From: Heloderma charlesbogerti
Lineage: Eukaryota; Chordata; Lepidosauria; Squamata; Helodermatidae
Reading direction: 5' to 3'
Assembly (NCBI GenBank): GCA_026122225.1
Contig: JANEZZ010001570.1
Coordinates: 3,534,001-3,598,000 of the forward strand
Length of the DNA: 64,000 bases
Part shown: one piece after another, positions 44,547 through 55,625 of the stretch
Numbering within the stretch: position 1 is the stretch's first letter
How the letters are laid out: each line of letters begins with the position of its first letter
Position numbers and translations under genes: made by a program
Notes under the pieces: model-generated
The model's input: only the letters and a program-made list of their open reading frames with translations
Database searches by the model: none
What the model was told of the DNA's origin: nothing

Positions 44547-47500
44547 CTAAAATGCCTGGGAAAATAAAAAGGTCTTTACCTGGCGCCGAAAGGAGTACAA
44601 TGTAGGCGCCAGGCGAACCTCACTAGGGAGCTCATTCCAGAGCCGGGGTGCCACAGCAGAAAAAGCCCTCCTCCTAGTAGCCACCCGCTTCACTTCCTTT
44701 GGCAGGGGCTCACGGAGAAGGGCTGCTGCTGATGATCTTAAGGTCCGGGCAGGCACATATGGGAGGAGGCGATCCTTCAGGTAACCTGGCCCCAAGCTGT
44801 TAAGGGCTTTGAATGTTAACACCAGCACTTTGAATTGGGCCCGGAAATGGACTGGCAGCCAGTGCAGCTGGAAAAGTACTGGCATAATATGAGCTCGCAG
44901 GCCAGTCCCTGTTAACAATCTTGCTGCCCTGTTTTGGACCAGCTGAAGTTTCCGGACCGTTTTCAAAGGCAGCCCCACGTATAACGCATTGCAGTAATCC
45001 AGACGAGACTTTATCAGAGCATGGATAACTGTAGCTAGGCTATCTCTGTCCAGATAAGGGCGTAGTTGGTATACCAGCCTAAGCTGATAAAAAGTGCTCC
45101 GTGCCACTGAGTTCACCTGTGCCTCAAGTGACAGTTCTGGATCCAAGAGCACCCCCAAACTACGAACCTGATCCTTTAGGGGGAGTGCAACCCCCTCCAG
45201 AACAGGTTGTATATCACCTAGCCGGGCAGACGAACCACCCACTAACAGTACCTCCGTCTTGTCTGGATTGACTTTCAGTTTATTAGCCCTCATCCAGTCC
45301 ATTACCGTGCCCAGGCACTGGTTCAGAACAGCCACTGCCTCACCTGGTTTTGATGAGAAAGAGAAGTAGAACTGGGTGTCATCCACATATTGATGGCACC
45401 TCAGCCCACACCTCCGGATAACCTCCCCCAGCGGTTTCATGTAGATGTTAAACAGCATGGGGGATAAAATAGAGCCCTGTGGAACCCCATGGCACAATTG
45501 CCATGGCACAGAGCAATAATCCCCCAGCACCACCTTCTGGAATCGGCCATCCAAGTAGGAGCGGAACCACTGTAGTGCAGTGCCTCCTACTCCCAACCCA
45601 GACAATCTATCCCGAAGGATACCATGGTCGATGGTATCTAAAGCCGCTGAGAGGTCCAGGAGAATCAACAGGGTCGCACTCCCCCTGTCCCTCTCCCGGC
45701 AGAGGTCATCCCACAGGGCGACCAAGGCAGTTTCCGTTCCAAAACCAGGCCTGAAGCCCAATTGAAATGGATCTAGATAATCCGTTTCATTCAAGAGTGC
45801 CTGGAGCTGTCCTACAACCACCCTCTCAAGCACCTTGCCCAGGAAGGGGATGTTGGCCACTGGCCTATAATTGTTAACATCCTCTGGGTCCAGGTTAGGC
45901 TTTTTCAGGAGTGGTCTAATTACTGCCTCTTTTAAAGCAGCAGGCACCACTCCCTCTCTCAAGGAGGAATTTACAACCTCCTGGACCCAGCCGGACAACC
46001 CCTCCTTGTTTGATTTAATAAGCCATGAAGGGCAAGGGTCAAGCACACAAGTGGTCGATCGGACTTGGCCAAGCACCTTGTCCGCATCCTCAGGCCTCAG
46101 TAACTGAAACTCATCCAATAAAACTGGACCAGACGGTGCTCTGAACGCCTCTACCAATGGAACTGCATTAATGGTGGTGTCCAATTCATGACGAATCTGA
46201 GCGACTTTATCCTCAAAGTGCTGCGCAAACACGTCACAGCGTGCTACCGAGGGTTCCACCGTCTGTCTCCCTGGCCCAGAATGTAACAGGCCGCGAACCA
46301 CTCGGAAAAGCTCCGCCGGACGACACTGAGAAGATGCAATGCTGGTGGAAAAGAACTGCCTCTTTGCCACCCTCACCGCCACAGAGTAGGCTCGATAGTG
46401 GGCTCTTACCTGTGTTCGGTCAGACTCAGCACAAGTTTTCCTCCACCTGCATTCTAGCTGTCTCCCCTCTTGCTTCATTGCCCTCAGTTCAGGTGTATAC
46501 CAAGGAGCTGGCCGGGCTCTGCTCAGAGGGAGAGGGCGCTTGGGTGCGATCGTGTCAACTGCCCGAGTCATCTCTGCATTCCACAGAGCGACCTGGGCTT
46601 CGACAGGAGCACCAGCCATACCAGCAGGAAAATCCCCCAGAGCCCTGTGGAATCCATTGGAATCCATTAATCTCCGGGGGTGGACCATTTTAATAGGTCC
46701 CCCACCCTTGCAGAGGGGGAAGGCCGCCAGAAGTCTAAACCTCAGCAGGAAGTGATCTGACCATGACAAAGGGACAGATGTTAATTCCTCCACTTTCAGA
46801 TCACCATCCTCCTGCCCAGTCGAGAAAACCAGATCAAGCATGTGTCCTTGTATATGCGTTGGGCCGATGACATGTTGGGACAGCCCCATGGTTGTCATGG
46901 CGGCCATGAAGTCCTGAGCCGCCCCGGATACAGCGGCCTCGGCATGGAAGTTGAGATCCCCCAAGACCATCATCCTGGGGGTCCTCAACACCAAGTCCGA
47001 GACCACCTCCGTCAGCTCAGGCAGGGAGTCCGATGGGCAGCGGGGTGGGTGGTACACCAACAGAATCCCTAATCTGTCCTGGGTACCCAACACAAGGTAC
47101 AGACACTCAAGATCTGCACTCGAATGAGAAGGAAGCCTGGAGAGGGAGATTGAATTCCTATAGACCACGGCAACCCCTCTCCCTGACCCTCAAGTCGGTG
47201 TTGGTGCTGCACCGAGTACCCAGGAGGGCACAGCTGGGAGAGAGTGACCCCTCCCAGTTCCCCCACCCAGGTCTCAGTAATACATGCCAGGTCAGCCCCT
47301 TCATCCACAATCAAATCATGGATGAGGGAGGTCTTATTTTGGGCCGACCTGGCATTCAGCAGCAGCACCACCAGACCCGAGGGCAGACTGGTAAGGCTGC
47401 CAGGAACCATCAGGTTGGGGGAAGAACCAGAAGAGGGGACAGCTGTAAGGTGTCTAGCCCCTCTTCTCCTCAGCTGGCCTGTTAATCCCCCAACGCCATA

Positions 47501-47578
47501 CCTCCCCCTGCCCGTGACCACAGTTATGGTGGCACCTCCCCCACCCCCTGAGTTGCCCAGTAGTCCTCCCAGGCACAT
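44547..47578 (-). pseudogene. L2-clade endonuclease-reverse transcriptase, one frameshift
   Basis: Two overlapping frames together give about 1010 codons: 47578-47069 (starts MCLGG; endonuclease motif LLLNARSAQNKTSLIHDL, CITETWVGE) and 47168-44547 (873 codons, open to the end). They join by a one-base frameshift near 47175. The long frame has [52 protein letters not shown] and [20 protein letters not shown]. The catalytic YVDD is intact at 45378-45389, and the C-terminal [14 protein letters not shown] and LRSSAAALLREP are present. Apart from the frameshift nothing looks broken. Confidence 0.9.
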
Positions 47579-47811
47579 ATTAAAATATTAAGATATAAAA
47601 TATACAACAGTTTAAAAGAATATAAAAAAGATAAAAGAGAACAGCAGCTAAGAAGGAGCAGATAGTCCACGTTTGCCCCTTCCCCTGGTCTTTAAAGCTG
47701 CTGCCCTCTGCTGCTGCTGCTATTTGCTGCTGGTGTTGTGGCTGCTGGTGTCTCTGGAGAGGCAGGTGGGTAGATCTTCAGGTCCTACGCAACTCCAAGT
47801 GCGACGCTAAG

Positions 47812-48038
47812 TGCTCCTTCCCTAGCAGCCTCTGGCAGCCCTGCCTTAAGTACCTGTGGGCGGGGGCAGAAGCAGGCTCAGGATCCACCTAGTGCAGCTG
47901 CTGGCTGGTCCTCCTTCCCCAGGCTCCTTCCCGAGCAGCCTCTGGCAGCCCCGCCTTAAGTACCTGTGGGCGGGGGCAGAAGCAGGCTCAGGCTCAGGAT
48001 CCACCTGGTGCAGCTGCTGGCTGGTCCTCCTTCCCCAG
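47812..48038 (-). repeat. Tandem 5' UTR monomers of the L2-clade LINE
   Basis: Two units of about 111 and 116 bp, each containing 'agcagcctctggcagcc', 'aagtacctgtgggcggggg' and 'gcagctgctggctggtcc', plus the start of a third at 48039. Tandem monomers at the 5' end are known promoter architecture in several LINEs. Confidence 0.85.
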
Positions 48039-48119
48039 GCTCCTTCCCCTTTAGTTAACCCCTAATTGCCTGCAGGGCTAACAGGCTATCTATAATTCTA
48101 TCTTCTGTCACTGCCCCTG

Positions 48120-48697
48120 ATGGAGAACCCCAAAAATAAAAAACCAAGGTTAAGTAAAGGAAGTGGTAGTAGCAGTAGCCGACCCTTTCAAGAGACATGG
48201 ACCCAGATGTATGGCATTATAGAAAAAAATGGCAGATCATTTTGCGTTCTATGTACTGAAACAGTAGTAAGCAGATTGTGGAATATAAATAGACATTTTG
48301 AAACTAATCATTCCCAGCTCTTGAAAAAAAGTGAGGATGAAAGGAAGGAATACATTTCCAGGCAGCTACACCTTTATAAGAGCCAATCTAATTCCATCCT
48401 TAAATTTATAAAAGGCTCTACAAATTTAACATCTGCAAGTTTGAGCATTGCTCACTCCATAGCTCAGCATGGAAAAGCACTCAGTGAGGGAGAATTTATT
48501 AAAGAAACTCCCCTAAGATGTGCACCAGTTCTATTTAATGATATGCAGAATAAAGATGCAATTATTAAGAGAATATCTGAGTTACCACTCAGTAGAAATA
48601 TCATAAAAGACCAAATAATGAGACTGAACACAAACGTACAACATCAATTAAAGAGAGACATAAGTAATTGTAAATATTTTTCGATCTCTCTTGATGA
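48120..48697 (+). pseudogene. hAT transposase N-terminal part
   Basis: The frame starts at ATG 48120 and encodes about 192 hAT residues. A BED-type zinc finger is visible near residues 40-65: CVLC, then 13 residues, then HFETNH (C-x2-C ... H-x4-H). The N-terminal region of the transposase core follows, ending in SISLDE. The Asp of SLDE (codon 48693-48695) corresponds to the first catalytic acidic residue of hAT transposases. The L2-clade LINE begins at 48698, two bases later in effect, and the frame runs on into it. Confidence 0.88.
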
Positions 48698-49352
48698 GAG
48701 GGACAGGGGGAGTGCGACCCTGTTGATTCTCCTGGACCTCTCAGCGGCTTTAGATACCATCGACCATGGTATCCTTCTGAATAGGTTGTCTGGGTTGGGA
48801 GTAGGAGGCACTGCACTACAGTGGTTCCGCTCCTACTTGGATGGCCGATTCCAGAAGGTGGTGCTGGGGGATTACTGCTCTGTGCCATGGCAATTGTGCC
48901 ATGGGGTTCCACAGGGCTCTATTTTATCCCCCATGCTGTTTAACATCTACATGAAACCGCTGGGGGAGGTTATCCGGAGGTGTGGGCTGAGGTGCCATCA
49001 ATATGCAGAAGACACCCAGCTCTACCTCTCTTTTACATCAAAACCAGGTGAGGCAGTGACTGTTCTGAATCAGTGCCTGGGCACGGTAATGGACTGGATG
49101 AGGGCTAATAAACTGAAAGTCAATCCAGACAAGACGGAGGTACTGTTAGTGGGTGGTTCGTCTGCCCGGCTAGGTGATATTCAACCTGTTCTGGAGGGGG
49201 TTGCACTCCCCCTAAAGGATCAGGTTCGTAGTTTGGGGGTGCTCTTGGATCCAGAACTGTCACTTGAGGCACAGGTGAACTCAGTGGCACGGAGCACTTT
49301 TTATCAGCTTAGGCTGGTATACCAACTACGCCCTTATCTGGACATAGCCTAG
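48120..49352 (+). CDS. Chimeric open frame: BED-hAT N-terminus fused to L2 reverse transcriptase
   Basis: A single 410-codon open frame crosses the insertion junction: hAT residues 1 to about 192, then L2 RT from [20 protein letters not shown] through [20 protein letters not shown] to PYLD. The RT part lacks the motifs before the first catalytic Asp and reads YAED (49002-49013) in place of Y-x-D-D, so it should be inactive. The frame ends after a 4-base deletion at about 49345 relative to the sister copies. It is probably an accident of insertion. Whether it is transcribed cannot be seen from sequence. Confidence 0.5.
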   Translation: MENPKNKKPRLSKGSGSSSSRPFQETWTQMYGIIEKNGRSFCVLCTETVVSRLWNINRHFETNHSQLLKKSEDERKEYISRQLHLYKSQSNSILKFIKGSTNLTSASLSIAHSIAQHGKALSEGEFIKETPLRCAPVLFNDMQNKDAIIKRISELPLSRNIIKDQIMRLNTNVQHQLKRDISNCKYFSISLDERDRGSATLLILLDLSAALDTIDHGILLNRLSGLGVGGTALQWFRSYLDGRFQKVVLGDYCSVPWQLCHGVPQGSILSPMLFNIYMKPLGEVIRRCGLRCHQYAEDTQLYLSFTSKPGEAVTVLNQCLGTVMDWMRANKLKVNPDKTEVLLVGGSSARLGDIQPVLEGVALPLKDQVRSLGVLLDPELSLEAQVNSVARSTFYQLRLVYQLRPYLDIA

Positions 49353-50060
49353 CTACAGTTATCCATGCTCTGATAACTTCTCGTCTGGATTACTGCAATG
49401 CGTTATACGTGGGGCTGCCTTTGAAAACGGTCCGGAAACTTCAGCTGGTCCAAAATAGGGCAGCAAGATTGTTAACAGGGACTGGCCTGCGAGCTCATAT
49501 TACACCAGTACTTTTCCAGCTGCACTGGCTGCCAGTCCACTTCCGGGCCCGATTCAAAGTGCTGGTGTTAACATTCAAAGCCCTGAACGGCTTGGGGCCA
49601 GGTTACCTGAAGGATTGCCTCCTCCCATATGTGCCTGCCTGGACCTTAAGATCATCATCAGCGGCCCTTCTCCGTGAGCCCCTGCCAAAGGAAGTGAGGC
49701 GGGTGGCTACTAGGAGGGGGGCTTTTTCTGCTGTGGCACCCCGGCTCTGGAATGAGCTCCCTCGTGAGGTTTGCCTGGCGCCTACATTGTATTTCTTTCG
49801 GCACCAGGTGAAGACCTTTTTATTTTCCCAGGCATTTTAGCATTTTAGCTTTCTAAATTTTTATCTTTGCTGTTTTAAATCTGTATTTTAAACTCCTGCA
49901 CTGCTGCTAGGTTTTATTGTGGTTGTATTGTTATATTGTGGTTTTAATGTTCTGTATATTTTAAATGGTTTTATTGTGTGTTGCTTGGATTTAATTTTTG
50001 TGAACCGCCCAGAGAGCTTCGGCTATTGGGCGGTATAGATAGAAATAAATAAATAAATAA
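48698..50060 (+). mobile_element. 5'-truncated L2-clade LINE inside hAT transposase
   Basis: The LINE starts within the RT domain and ends in the L2 tail 'gaaccgcccagagagcttcg' plus (AAAT)n at about 50040-50060. It is highly similar to 44323-48082 but in opposite orientation. ATGA at both edges (48694-48697 and 50061-50064) is a possible short duplication. The C-terminal frame continues at 49409-49840 after the frameshift. Confidence 0.88.
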
Positions 50061-51410
50061 ATGAAACTACTGATGTCACATCACATGCTCAGTTGGCCAT
50101 TATTGGTCGATATTCTGATGGTCTCACAATGAGAGAAGAGTTGATAAAGTTAGTATCAGTGCCAACAAGTACATCAGGAAGTGAAATATGTAAGGTTGTT
50201 ATACAAACATTCCGTGACCTAAGCATTGATATCTCTAAAGTTGTGTCAGTGACAACAGATGGGGCACCAAACATGGTGGGGGAAAAAGTCGGATTTGTCA
50301 AATTGTTTACGGAAGCTATTGGACAGCCGATTGTGCCTTTTCATTGTATTATCCATCAGGAGGTTTTATGTGCCAAGGCAGGATTCACCGACTTAAATGA
50401 CTTAATGTCAGTTGTTACAAAAATAGTTAATTTAATAGCTGCTCGCCCCCTTCACAAGCGAGAATTTTCTGCACTTTTACTGGAGGTTGATTCCACCTAC
50501 AGTGGACTGCTGATGTACAATAGTGGAAGATGGCTGAGCCGAGGCAAAGTTCTTGAGCGCTTTGTGGAGCGCTTTGAAGAAATTAAGGTATTTCTTGAGG
50601 ATAAGGATCTGGGAAACTTTTCTCAGCTCAGTGATGATAAGTGGGTCAACACCCTGATATTTTTTACAGATCTCTCTGTTCATATTAATGAACTGAACTT
50701 AAAAGTTACAAGGTTTTGGCAAAAGTATTGACGTTATGTTTGGATACATAAAAGCTTTTGAAAGTAAACTTAAAATTTTCAAGCGAGATGTAGAAACTAA
50801 AACTTTTAAGTATTTTCCTCGAGTAACAAAGTATTTTGAGAAGGCCAGTGCAGCTGTACAAAATGAAATGGAACCCTTGCCTATAAAGTACCAGCATGTT
50901 TTAGACTCGTTACTTGACCAGTTCAGTGATAGATTTAATCAATTTAGAAGCCTAGAACAGACCATAAAAATAGTTAAGTATCCTGATGTAGTAGTCTACA
51001 GTAGTTTGGAATTAAATGGTTTCCAATGGATGCAAATTGATGATTTGGAGATGCAACTTGCAGAATTTCAAGACAGCATCTGAGCTCAGGTGTTTGTCGA
51101 CTTGAGGTCAAAGCTTGAGAATCTGGAAAGGTGCCGCTTGGAGAATCAAGAGGAGTGCCACTACGAACAGGAAATTTGGAGTGCCTGGAACTGATTACCA
51201 GACACTTTTAGCACCCTGAAAAATATAGCAATGGCTTTACTAACAATTTTTCCCTCTACGTACTTTTGTGAGACCTTATTCTCATCGTTAAATAATATCA
51301 AAACCAACAAAAGAAACAGATTGACAGATGAAGTTAGTAGCGCCTTGCTTGGGCTTGAAGTGTACAAAATACCAACCTTCAATTGAAGGTTTAGCCAATG
51401 AAATTCAGCA
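50061..51410 (+). pseudogene. hAT transposase C-terminal part
   Basis: The coding sequence resumes with TTDVTSHAQLAIIGRYSDG, completing the SLDE-TTD motif. Next come VTTDGAPNMVGEKVGF (second catalytic Asp), PFHCIIHQEVLC (C-x2-H motif) and NSGRWLSRGKVL (RW motif). After a one-base frameshift near 50704 it continues FGYIKAFESKLKIFKRDVE (50736-51083). It then has a stop at 51081-51083, another near 51192, and the C-terminal hAT dimerisation block LTIFPSTYFCETLFSSLNNI and NRLTDEVSSALLGLEV (to about 51385). In its present state it is dead. Confidence 0.88.
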
Positions 51411-51545
51411 ACAAAAAAGTCACTAATAGGCAGGTTAGTTAAAGAATTCCCTCTCCCCCTCACTTATCTTAGTTCACGGCACCCCGCACAAGTTAAATAA
51501 TATCAAGACCAACAAAAGAAACCGACTGACAGATGAACAAAGAAG
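51286..51545 (+). repeat. Direct duplication at the transposase 3' end
   Basis: 'ttaaataatatcaagaccaa' through 'gacagatga' at 51493-51536 repeats 51284-51330 with few changes. A partial tandem duplication of the dimerisation coding end. Confidence 0.75.
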
Positions 51546-51741
51546 TCACTAAGCAGGTAAGTTAAATAATTAGTTTTTGGTTTATTAAATACAGTTATAT
51601 ATTACAATTATACATTTTTGTTATTTAAACTATAAATATCGCGAAATTATGGTTTTTTTCTCGAAGTGACACACCACCCGAGTTATGCTCGGTTTTTTGG
51701 CGAATTTTGACACACCAAGCTCAAAAGGTTGCCCATCACTG

Positions 51742-51749
51742 ACATAGAG
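51742..51749. repeat. Right 8-bp target-site duplication of the hAT element
   Basis: ACATAGAG, one mismatch to ACCTAGAG at 43587-43594. Confidence 0.85.
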
Positions 51750-52394
51750 GGTCTTTTCCTTCCACAGTTTCTATTCTGTTTCCCCCTCCCCTAGCTTTCT
51801 GATTGTACTGGAATAGCCTGTGCTTTGTCCTCTATTCACTGGAGGTTAACAACAGAGTTACACTGGTATAAAAGTGTGTGTTACAAGAAAAAGACATTTT
51901 AAAAAAATTGTTAGGGCCTTTCCCCTTGACCTCCCCTGCCAAACTCCTGTTTACTCTCCCTGTTTACTCACTCTGATCTATCAATCGCTTTCTGTGAGCT
52001 TGCTTGCTTTTATAGCCCCTAGGCTAGCTGGGGCAGCTTCCTTTGCTCTGCTCAGTTAGGAGTCAGGAAACGGAATGAAACTCCCCACCCACACAGCTGC
52101 TGAGAGTAATCAGGCCACGCCCCTTCAGTCCCAGTTCTCAGGACACACCTCTTCAATTGCAGCTCTCAGGAGCACATGGTGAGCACACGGTGACTCAGAA
52201 TAAAAAGTCCCTGGGTGTGCTCCAGTCCACTCACCACTTTGCCTTTGCCTCCTCTTCCACTGCAACTCCCCTGCCAAACCCCTGTTTGTTCTCCCTGATC
52301 GTTCACTGTCTGGGAGCTTGCTTGCTTGGATAGCCCCTAGACTAGCTGGGGTAGCTTCTTCTGCTCTGCTCATTCTGTTTCCTGATTTTTCAAA
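51750..52394 (-). mobile_element. CR1 LINE 5' UTR (continuation beyond the hAT insertion)
   Basis: Contains two related blocks, about 51936-52061 and 52267-52394. Each has 'cccctgccaaac', 'gagcttgcttgctt', 'atagcccctag' and 'tctgctc'. They look like tandem 5' UTR monomers about 330 bp apart. That this belongs to the CR1 at 39622-43586 is inferred from the hAT target duplication joining the two sides. Confidence 0.65.
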
Positions 52395-52501
52395 TAGCAT
52401 ACTCACTTTTCAAAACCAAAAGCAATTCAATAAGAATTTTAAGTGGGCTGATATTTTTTAAGTTATTCTCTTCTGCTTTTCATGAAATGTCTTTGGAAAT
52501 G

Positions 52502-53064
52502 CTAGACTGTTGACTGAGGCTGGCTACAGGGAGCATACAACTCCCCTGCTAAAACAGCTTCACTGGCTTCTAGTCTGTTTCTGGAATCCAAAGCACCGGC
52601 TATGACCTTAAAAGCCTTATACAGCTCCAATCCAGTTTATCTGAAAGACCGTATCCTCCCTTATGAACCTGTCCATGTCCTGATATCTTCTGGAGAGGCC
52701 CTTCTTTCAGTCCCACCACTGTCACTGACACGTTTGATGGAAACCTGGGAGAGGGCCTTCTCAGTGGCTGCCCCACAGCTGTGGAACACCTTTCCCAGGA
52801 AGGCTAGGCTGGCTCCCTCTTTGATATGTTTCCGGAGGCAGGCTAAAACATTCTTGTTCCAGCAGGACTTTGGGACATAGTTGGAACCTGGGGGTAAGCT
52901 GCTAAAATGCTGTTTTAATGTAATTTTAATTGTATTGTTTAATTATATTTTAACTTTTGTATATTTTCATATGTTTAAATTGTATATGTTTCAATCTTTG
53001 TAAGCCGCCTTGTGTCCCAGTACTGGGGAAAAGACGGGGTATAAATAAATATAATAATAATAGT
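52502..53064 (+). mobile_element. L2-clade LINE 3' end, third subfamily
   Basis: The open segment 52602-52880 encodes the L2-type C-terminus: YLKDRILPYEPVHVLISSGE and ERAFSVAAPQLWNTFP, then FRRQAKTFLFQQDF. The tail 'gtaagccgccttgtgtcc' and (AATA)n differs from that of the 44323-48082 subfamily. 5'-truncated. Confidence 0.85.
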
Positions 53065-53935
53065 AGGTATTTGGCATTCCCTTCCAATCCAAAATATTAC
53101 TGAAATCACAACATCTCATATGCTATGAGTATTAGTAGGTGCATGTGTGTGTGTGTGTGTGTGTGTATAAAAAATAAGTATAAATGATAACTGTGTATAT
53201 AGACATATGGGCATGCTGTGTATGTGTGTGCACTGTGCATGTCTGCATGTACACACACATGTGCAATGTCTGGCCTTCCATCTGGAACTGGATGCAGAGA
53301 GTGGGGTCATCTCCACCCCCTGCCCTGTTTCCCTGATGCAAATCCTCCTCCAAGCTGCTTTATATCTCTAGCAGGAAAAAAAATATGGGTTCGCCTGTTC
53401 TTTTCCCCATGCTGTAGCTGTGGGTCTGATAACTTAGTTGGGGATTTAAACCATGGAAACTTACAAAAGGAAATGATTACCCCTACCCATTGCCTGGACT
53501 GCTACTCAGATAAAAATTGGAGCTCCTCATGACTGCTTTAAAGGGGTGTTTGGAGGGCAGGGGAACCAGATGATCCAGTCACTGCTTTTTTTCTTTTCTT
53601 TTTTGCTTCTCAGTTATTAATGGCTGTTAAAAGGAGAGAGCTTTGTGATAGCAAAATGCCATAAAGCTTTCAGGACAAAAAACAAGATTGGTGTTTTGTC
53701 CCATATCAGCCATATTTTTTAGGGTTTGGAACTTGGCAAGAGAGCTGTTTTGAATTTTTTTTCTTGTTTGTTTTTTTTACATGTGGAGTGGCACCTTCTG
53801 AATTACAGCTCCTTGGCAGCAGTTTCAAAGAATCCTGTAATGTCTGTTCTTGATGCCTTTGCCAGAATTAAGTAGCGTGCTCTAGAATTTCTAGTACTTC
53901 AGCAGTGTCCAGCAAAATTCAGTGATGTCCTTCTT
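53065..53935. other. Unique sequence with a GT microsatellite
   Basis: (GT)n at about 53143-53167, followed by TG-rich sequence to 53260. No gene was recognised. Confidence 0.45.
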
Positions 53936-54032
53936 GTGGGCTTCCGATAGGCATCTGGTTGGCAACTGAGGAGTGCTGGAGTAAAAGGCCTTTGGGCTGA
54001 TGAAGCTGAGCTCTTCTTATGTTCTTATGATC
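53936..54032 (+). mobile_element. CR1 LINE 3' end (TTCTTATG type)
   Basis: 'gggcatctggttgg'-like sequence ('ggcatctggttggcaactg') followed by 'gctcttcttatgttcttatg', the short-repeat end of this CR1 subfamily. Confidence 0.8.
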
Positions 54033-54796
54033 TCATTTTGGAACTCTACCGCCTTAACTACTGGTAGGGATGGCGCCGCACAATTAATTCCCCCAGCCCC
54101 ATTAGCTCCACTGACTTATGTTTAAGTCATCATGTATGAAGTTGATACTATCACTTGTGATCCAGACAATATGAAATAGTATTCCCACAGTAAATCTTCC
54201 TGAAACTGTGTTCTGAACCCTGTCAGTTGGTGCTGAGTCATCAGAAATAGGCATGTGCTACAGGGGAAAAAATCCAGGGTTCTCACATTTGCTAGTTAAA
54301 TTCACCATTCAGATACAATGAGCAGCAGCTATTAATTATGCAACAAAGTTTCTTACACAATTCCCAACTCTCAGGTGAGTGCAAAGACTGCTGTAAGAGT
54401 AGCAAGTGGTGCAATGCATCTTTATTTGAGACAGGAGCTGTTACCGAGATGGGTAATAGTCCAAATTGCCACATCTTGTCTGAAACCATTGATATTTGTA
54501 TTTCCTTTCTGCAAGGTGTTCTGATTTATTCACTGGAAACTTGGAGTTAAAACTTCCTGTGGCTAGCTTTTCTCCTGGAAGGCCTCATCAAGAGTGTAAT
54601 TAATAACAATGTCAGGGCTTCTAATACTCTTCTTTTGTTATTCATTCAAAGCAGCAAACTTTATTTTTTTCGCCTACAAAAATAATTGTTTGAACCTTTC
54701 ACAAATAGAATTATTTTAGCAGATGTTTCCCCATAGCAGAATTTCAACCCTTTCTCAAAAGAGTTGAGATTTTAGGTGTGTATCTCTAAAAGTGCC
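54033..54796. other. Unique sequence, no gene recognised
   Basis: No motif or repeat family was recognised. Confidence 0.4.
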
Positions 54797-54866
54797 AGCC
54801 ACTTTTTTATTATTAGCCACTTTGAGAGCCATTTTTTGGCAAAAAGTGGAATATAAATAACTAAAA
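54797..54866 (+). mobile_element. L2-type 3' tail remnant
   Basis: 'agccactttgagagcc' with 'ggcaaaaagtggaatataaa' forms the short stem and AT-rich end seen in L2-group tails. Confidence 0.5.
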
Positions 54867-55231
54867 GTGCATTTTAGCAATAGTTTGTAAGGTTTGTAGT
54901 CCTCTGTTGCATTAGGAACATACGAAACATAATTACGGAATATTATAAAAGCCAAATAACTGCTGAAGATTCAGTTTTTAGTTTTGCAAAGCTCTAATGT
55001 TAGACTAGCTGTCGACAAAGTTATTTGTACAGAATGGAGGGGAGGTATGCATAAATATGTATTATTAAATATTTGTAAGGCCACAAAATAAACCATTCAT
55101 GCTTCCCCATATGTGACTAAAGGCTGCTTCATAACAAATTCCTCTACAGACAAAATAGTGTGCAATGTGCAGTAACAAGTAGTGTGCAATGTGCAGATAG
55201 ATATGCTTATCCATGCCTAAGTTGCTTGGAC
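54867..55231. other. Unique sequence
   Basis: A short direct repeat 'tagtgtgcaatgtgcag' occurs twice at about 55156-55197. Nothing else was recognised. Confidence 0.45.
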
Positions 55232-55625
55232 ATAAGAAGAGCCCTGCTGGATCAGACCAAACGCCTATCAAGCCCAGTATTCTGTTCCCACAGTGGCCAG
55301 CCAGATGCCTTTGGGAAGCCCACAAGCAGAAGATAAGCACAACAGCACCCTCCTGTTTGTGTTCCCCAGCAACTGGTCTTGAGTGGCATACCGCTATTGA
55401 TTCTGGAAATAATATATAGCTTTCATGACTAGTTGCCATTGACAATCTTATCCTCCCTGAATTTGTCTAATCCTGTTTAAAAGTTGGTCCCCCCAAAATT
55501 AGCGACCATTGCGACTTCTTGTGTAGTGAATTCCATAGTTTAAGCATGCTCTCTGTGAAGAAATACTTCCTTTTATCTGTCCTGAATTGGATGGCCATGA
55601 GCTCTATTATTGTGAGAGCATTTTC
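55232..55625 (-). mobile_element. CR1 LINE 3' fragment (TTCTTATG type)
   Basis: The minus-strand end is 'ctcttcttatgtc'. The body matches the CR1 fragment at 11303-12497, including the 'ccttttatctgtcctgaa' region of the ORF2 C-terminus. Confidence 0.8.

Larger units (their letters stand above)
44323..48082 (-). mobile_element. L2-clade LINE, near full length
   Basis: The 3' end is at the left: (TTTA)n at 44323-44352 and the terminal 'accgcccaatag...ctctgggcggttcac' hairpin. The 5' end is at the right, in a GC-rich UTR with two tandem monomers. AGGCTA flanks both sides (44317-44322 and 48083-48088) and may be a short target duplication. At about 3.76 kb this is the best-preserved L2-clade copy in the window. 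Confidence 0.85.
43595..51741 (+). mobile_element. hAT transposon, autonomous type, 8.1 kb including two L2 insertions
   Basis: The left end 'ctgtgatggcgaacctatga' and the inverted right end 'cagtgatgggcaacctttt' form imperfect terminal inverted repeats, bounded by the 8-bp duplication. Subterminal 'gacacgc' and 'gacacacc' repeats occur at both ends, as usual for hAT. The transposase is encoded at 48120-51410 but split by an L2-clade LINE. A second L2-clade LINE occupies 44323-48082 in the 5' UTR. Removing both leaves roughly 3.0 kb, a normal size for an autonomous hAT. The target was the CR1 5' UTR, about 50 bp upstream of ORF1. Confidence 0.88.

Noticed and set aside
45479..46107. Plus-strand frames opposite the L2 reverse transcriptase
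   Set aside because: Shadows of the conserved minus-strand coding sequence; the same shadow frames appear antisense to the copies at 5091 and 48601.
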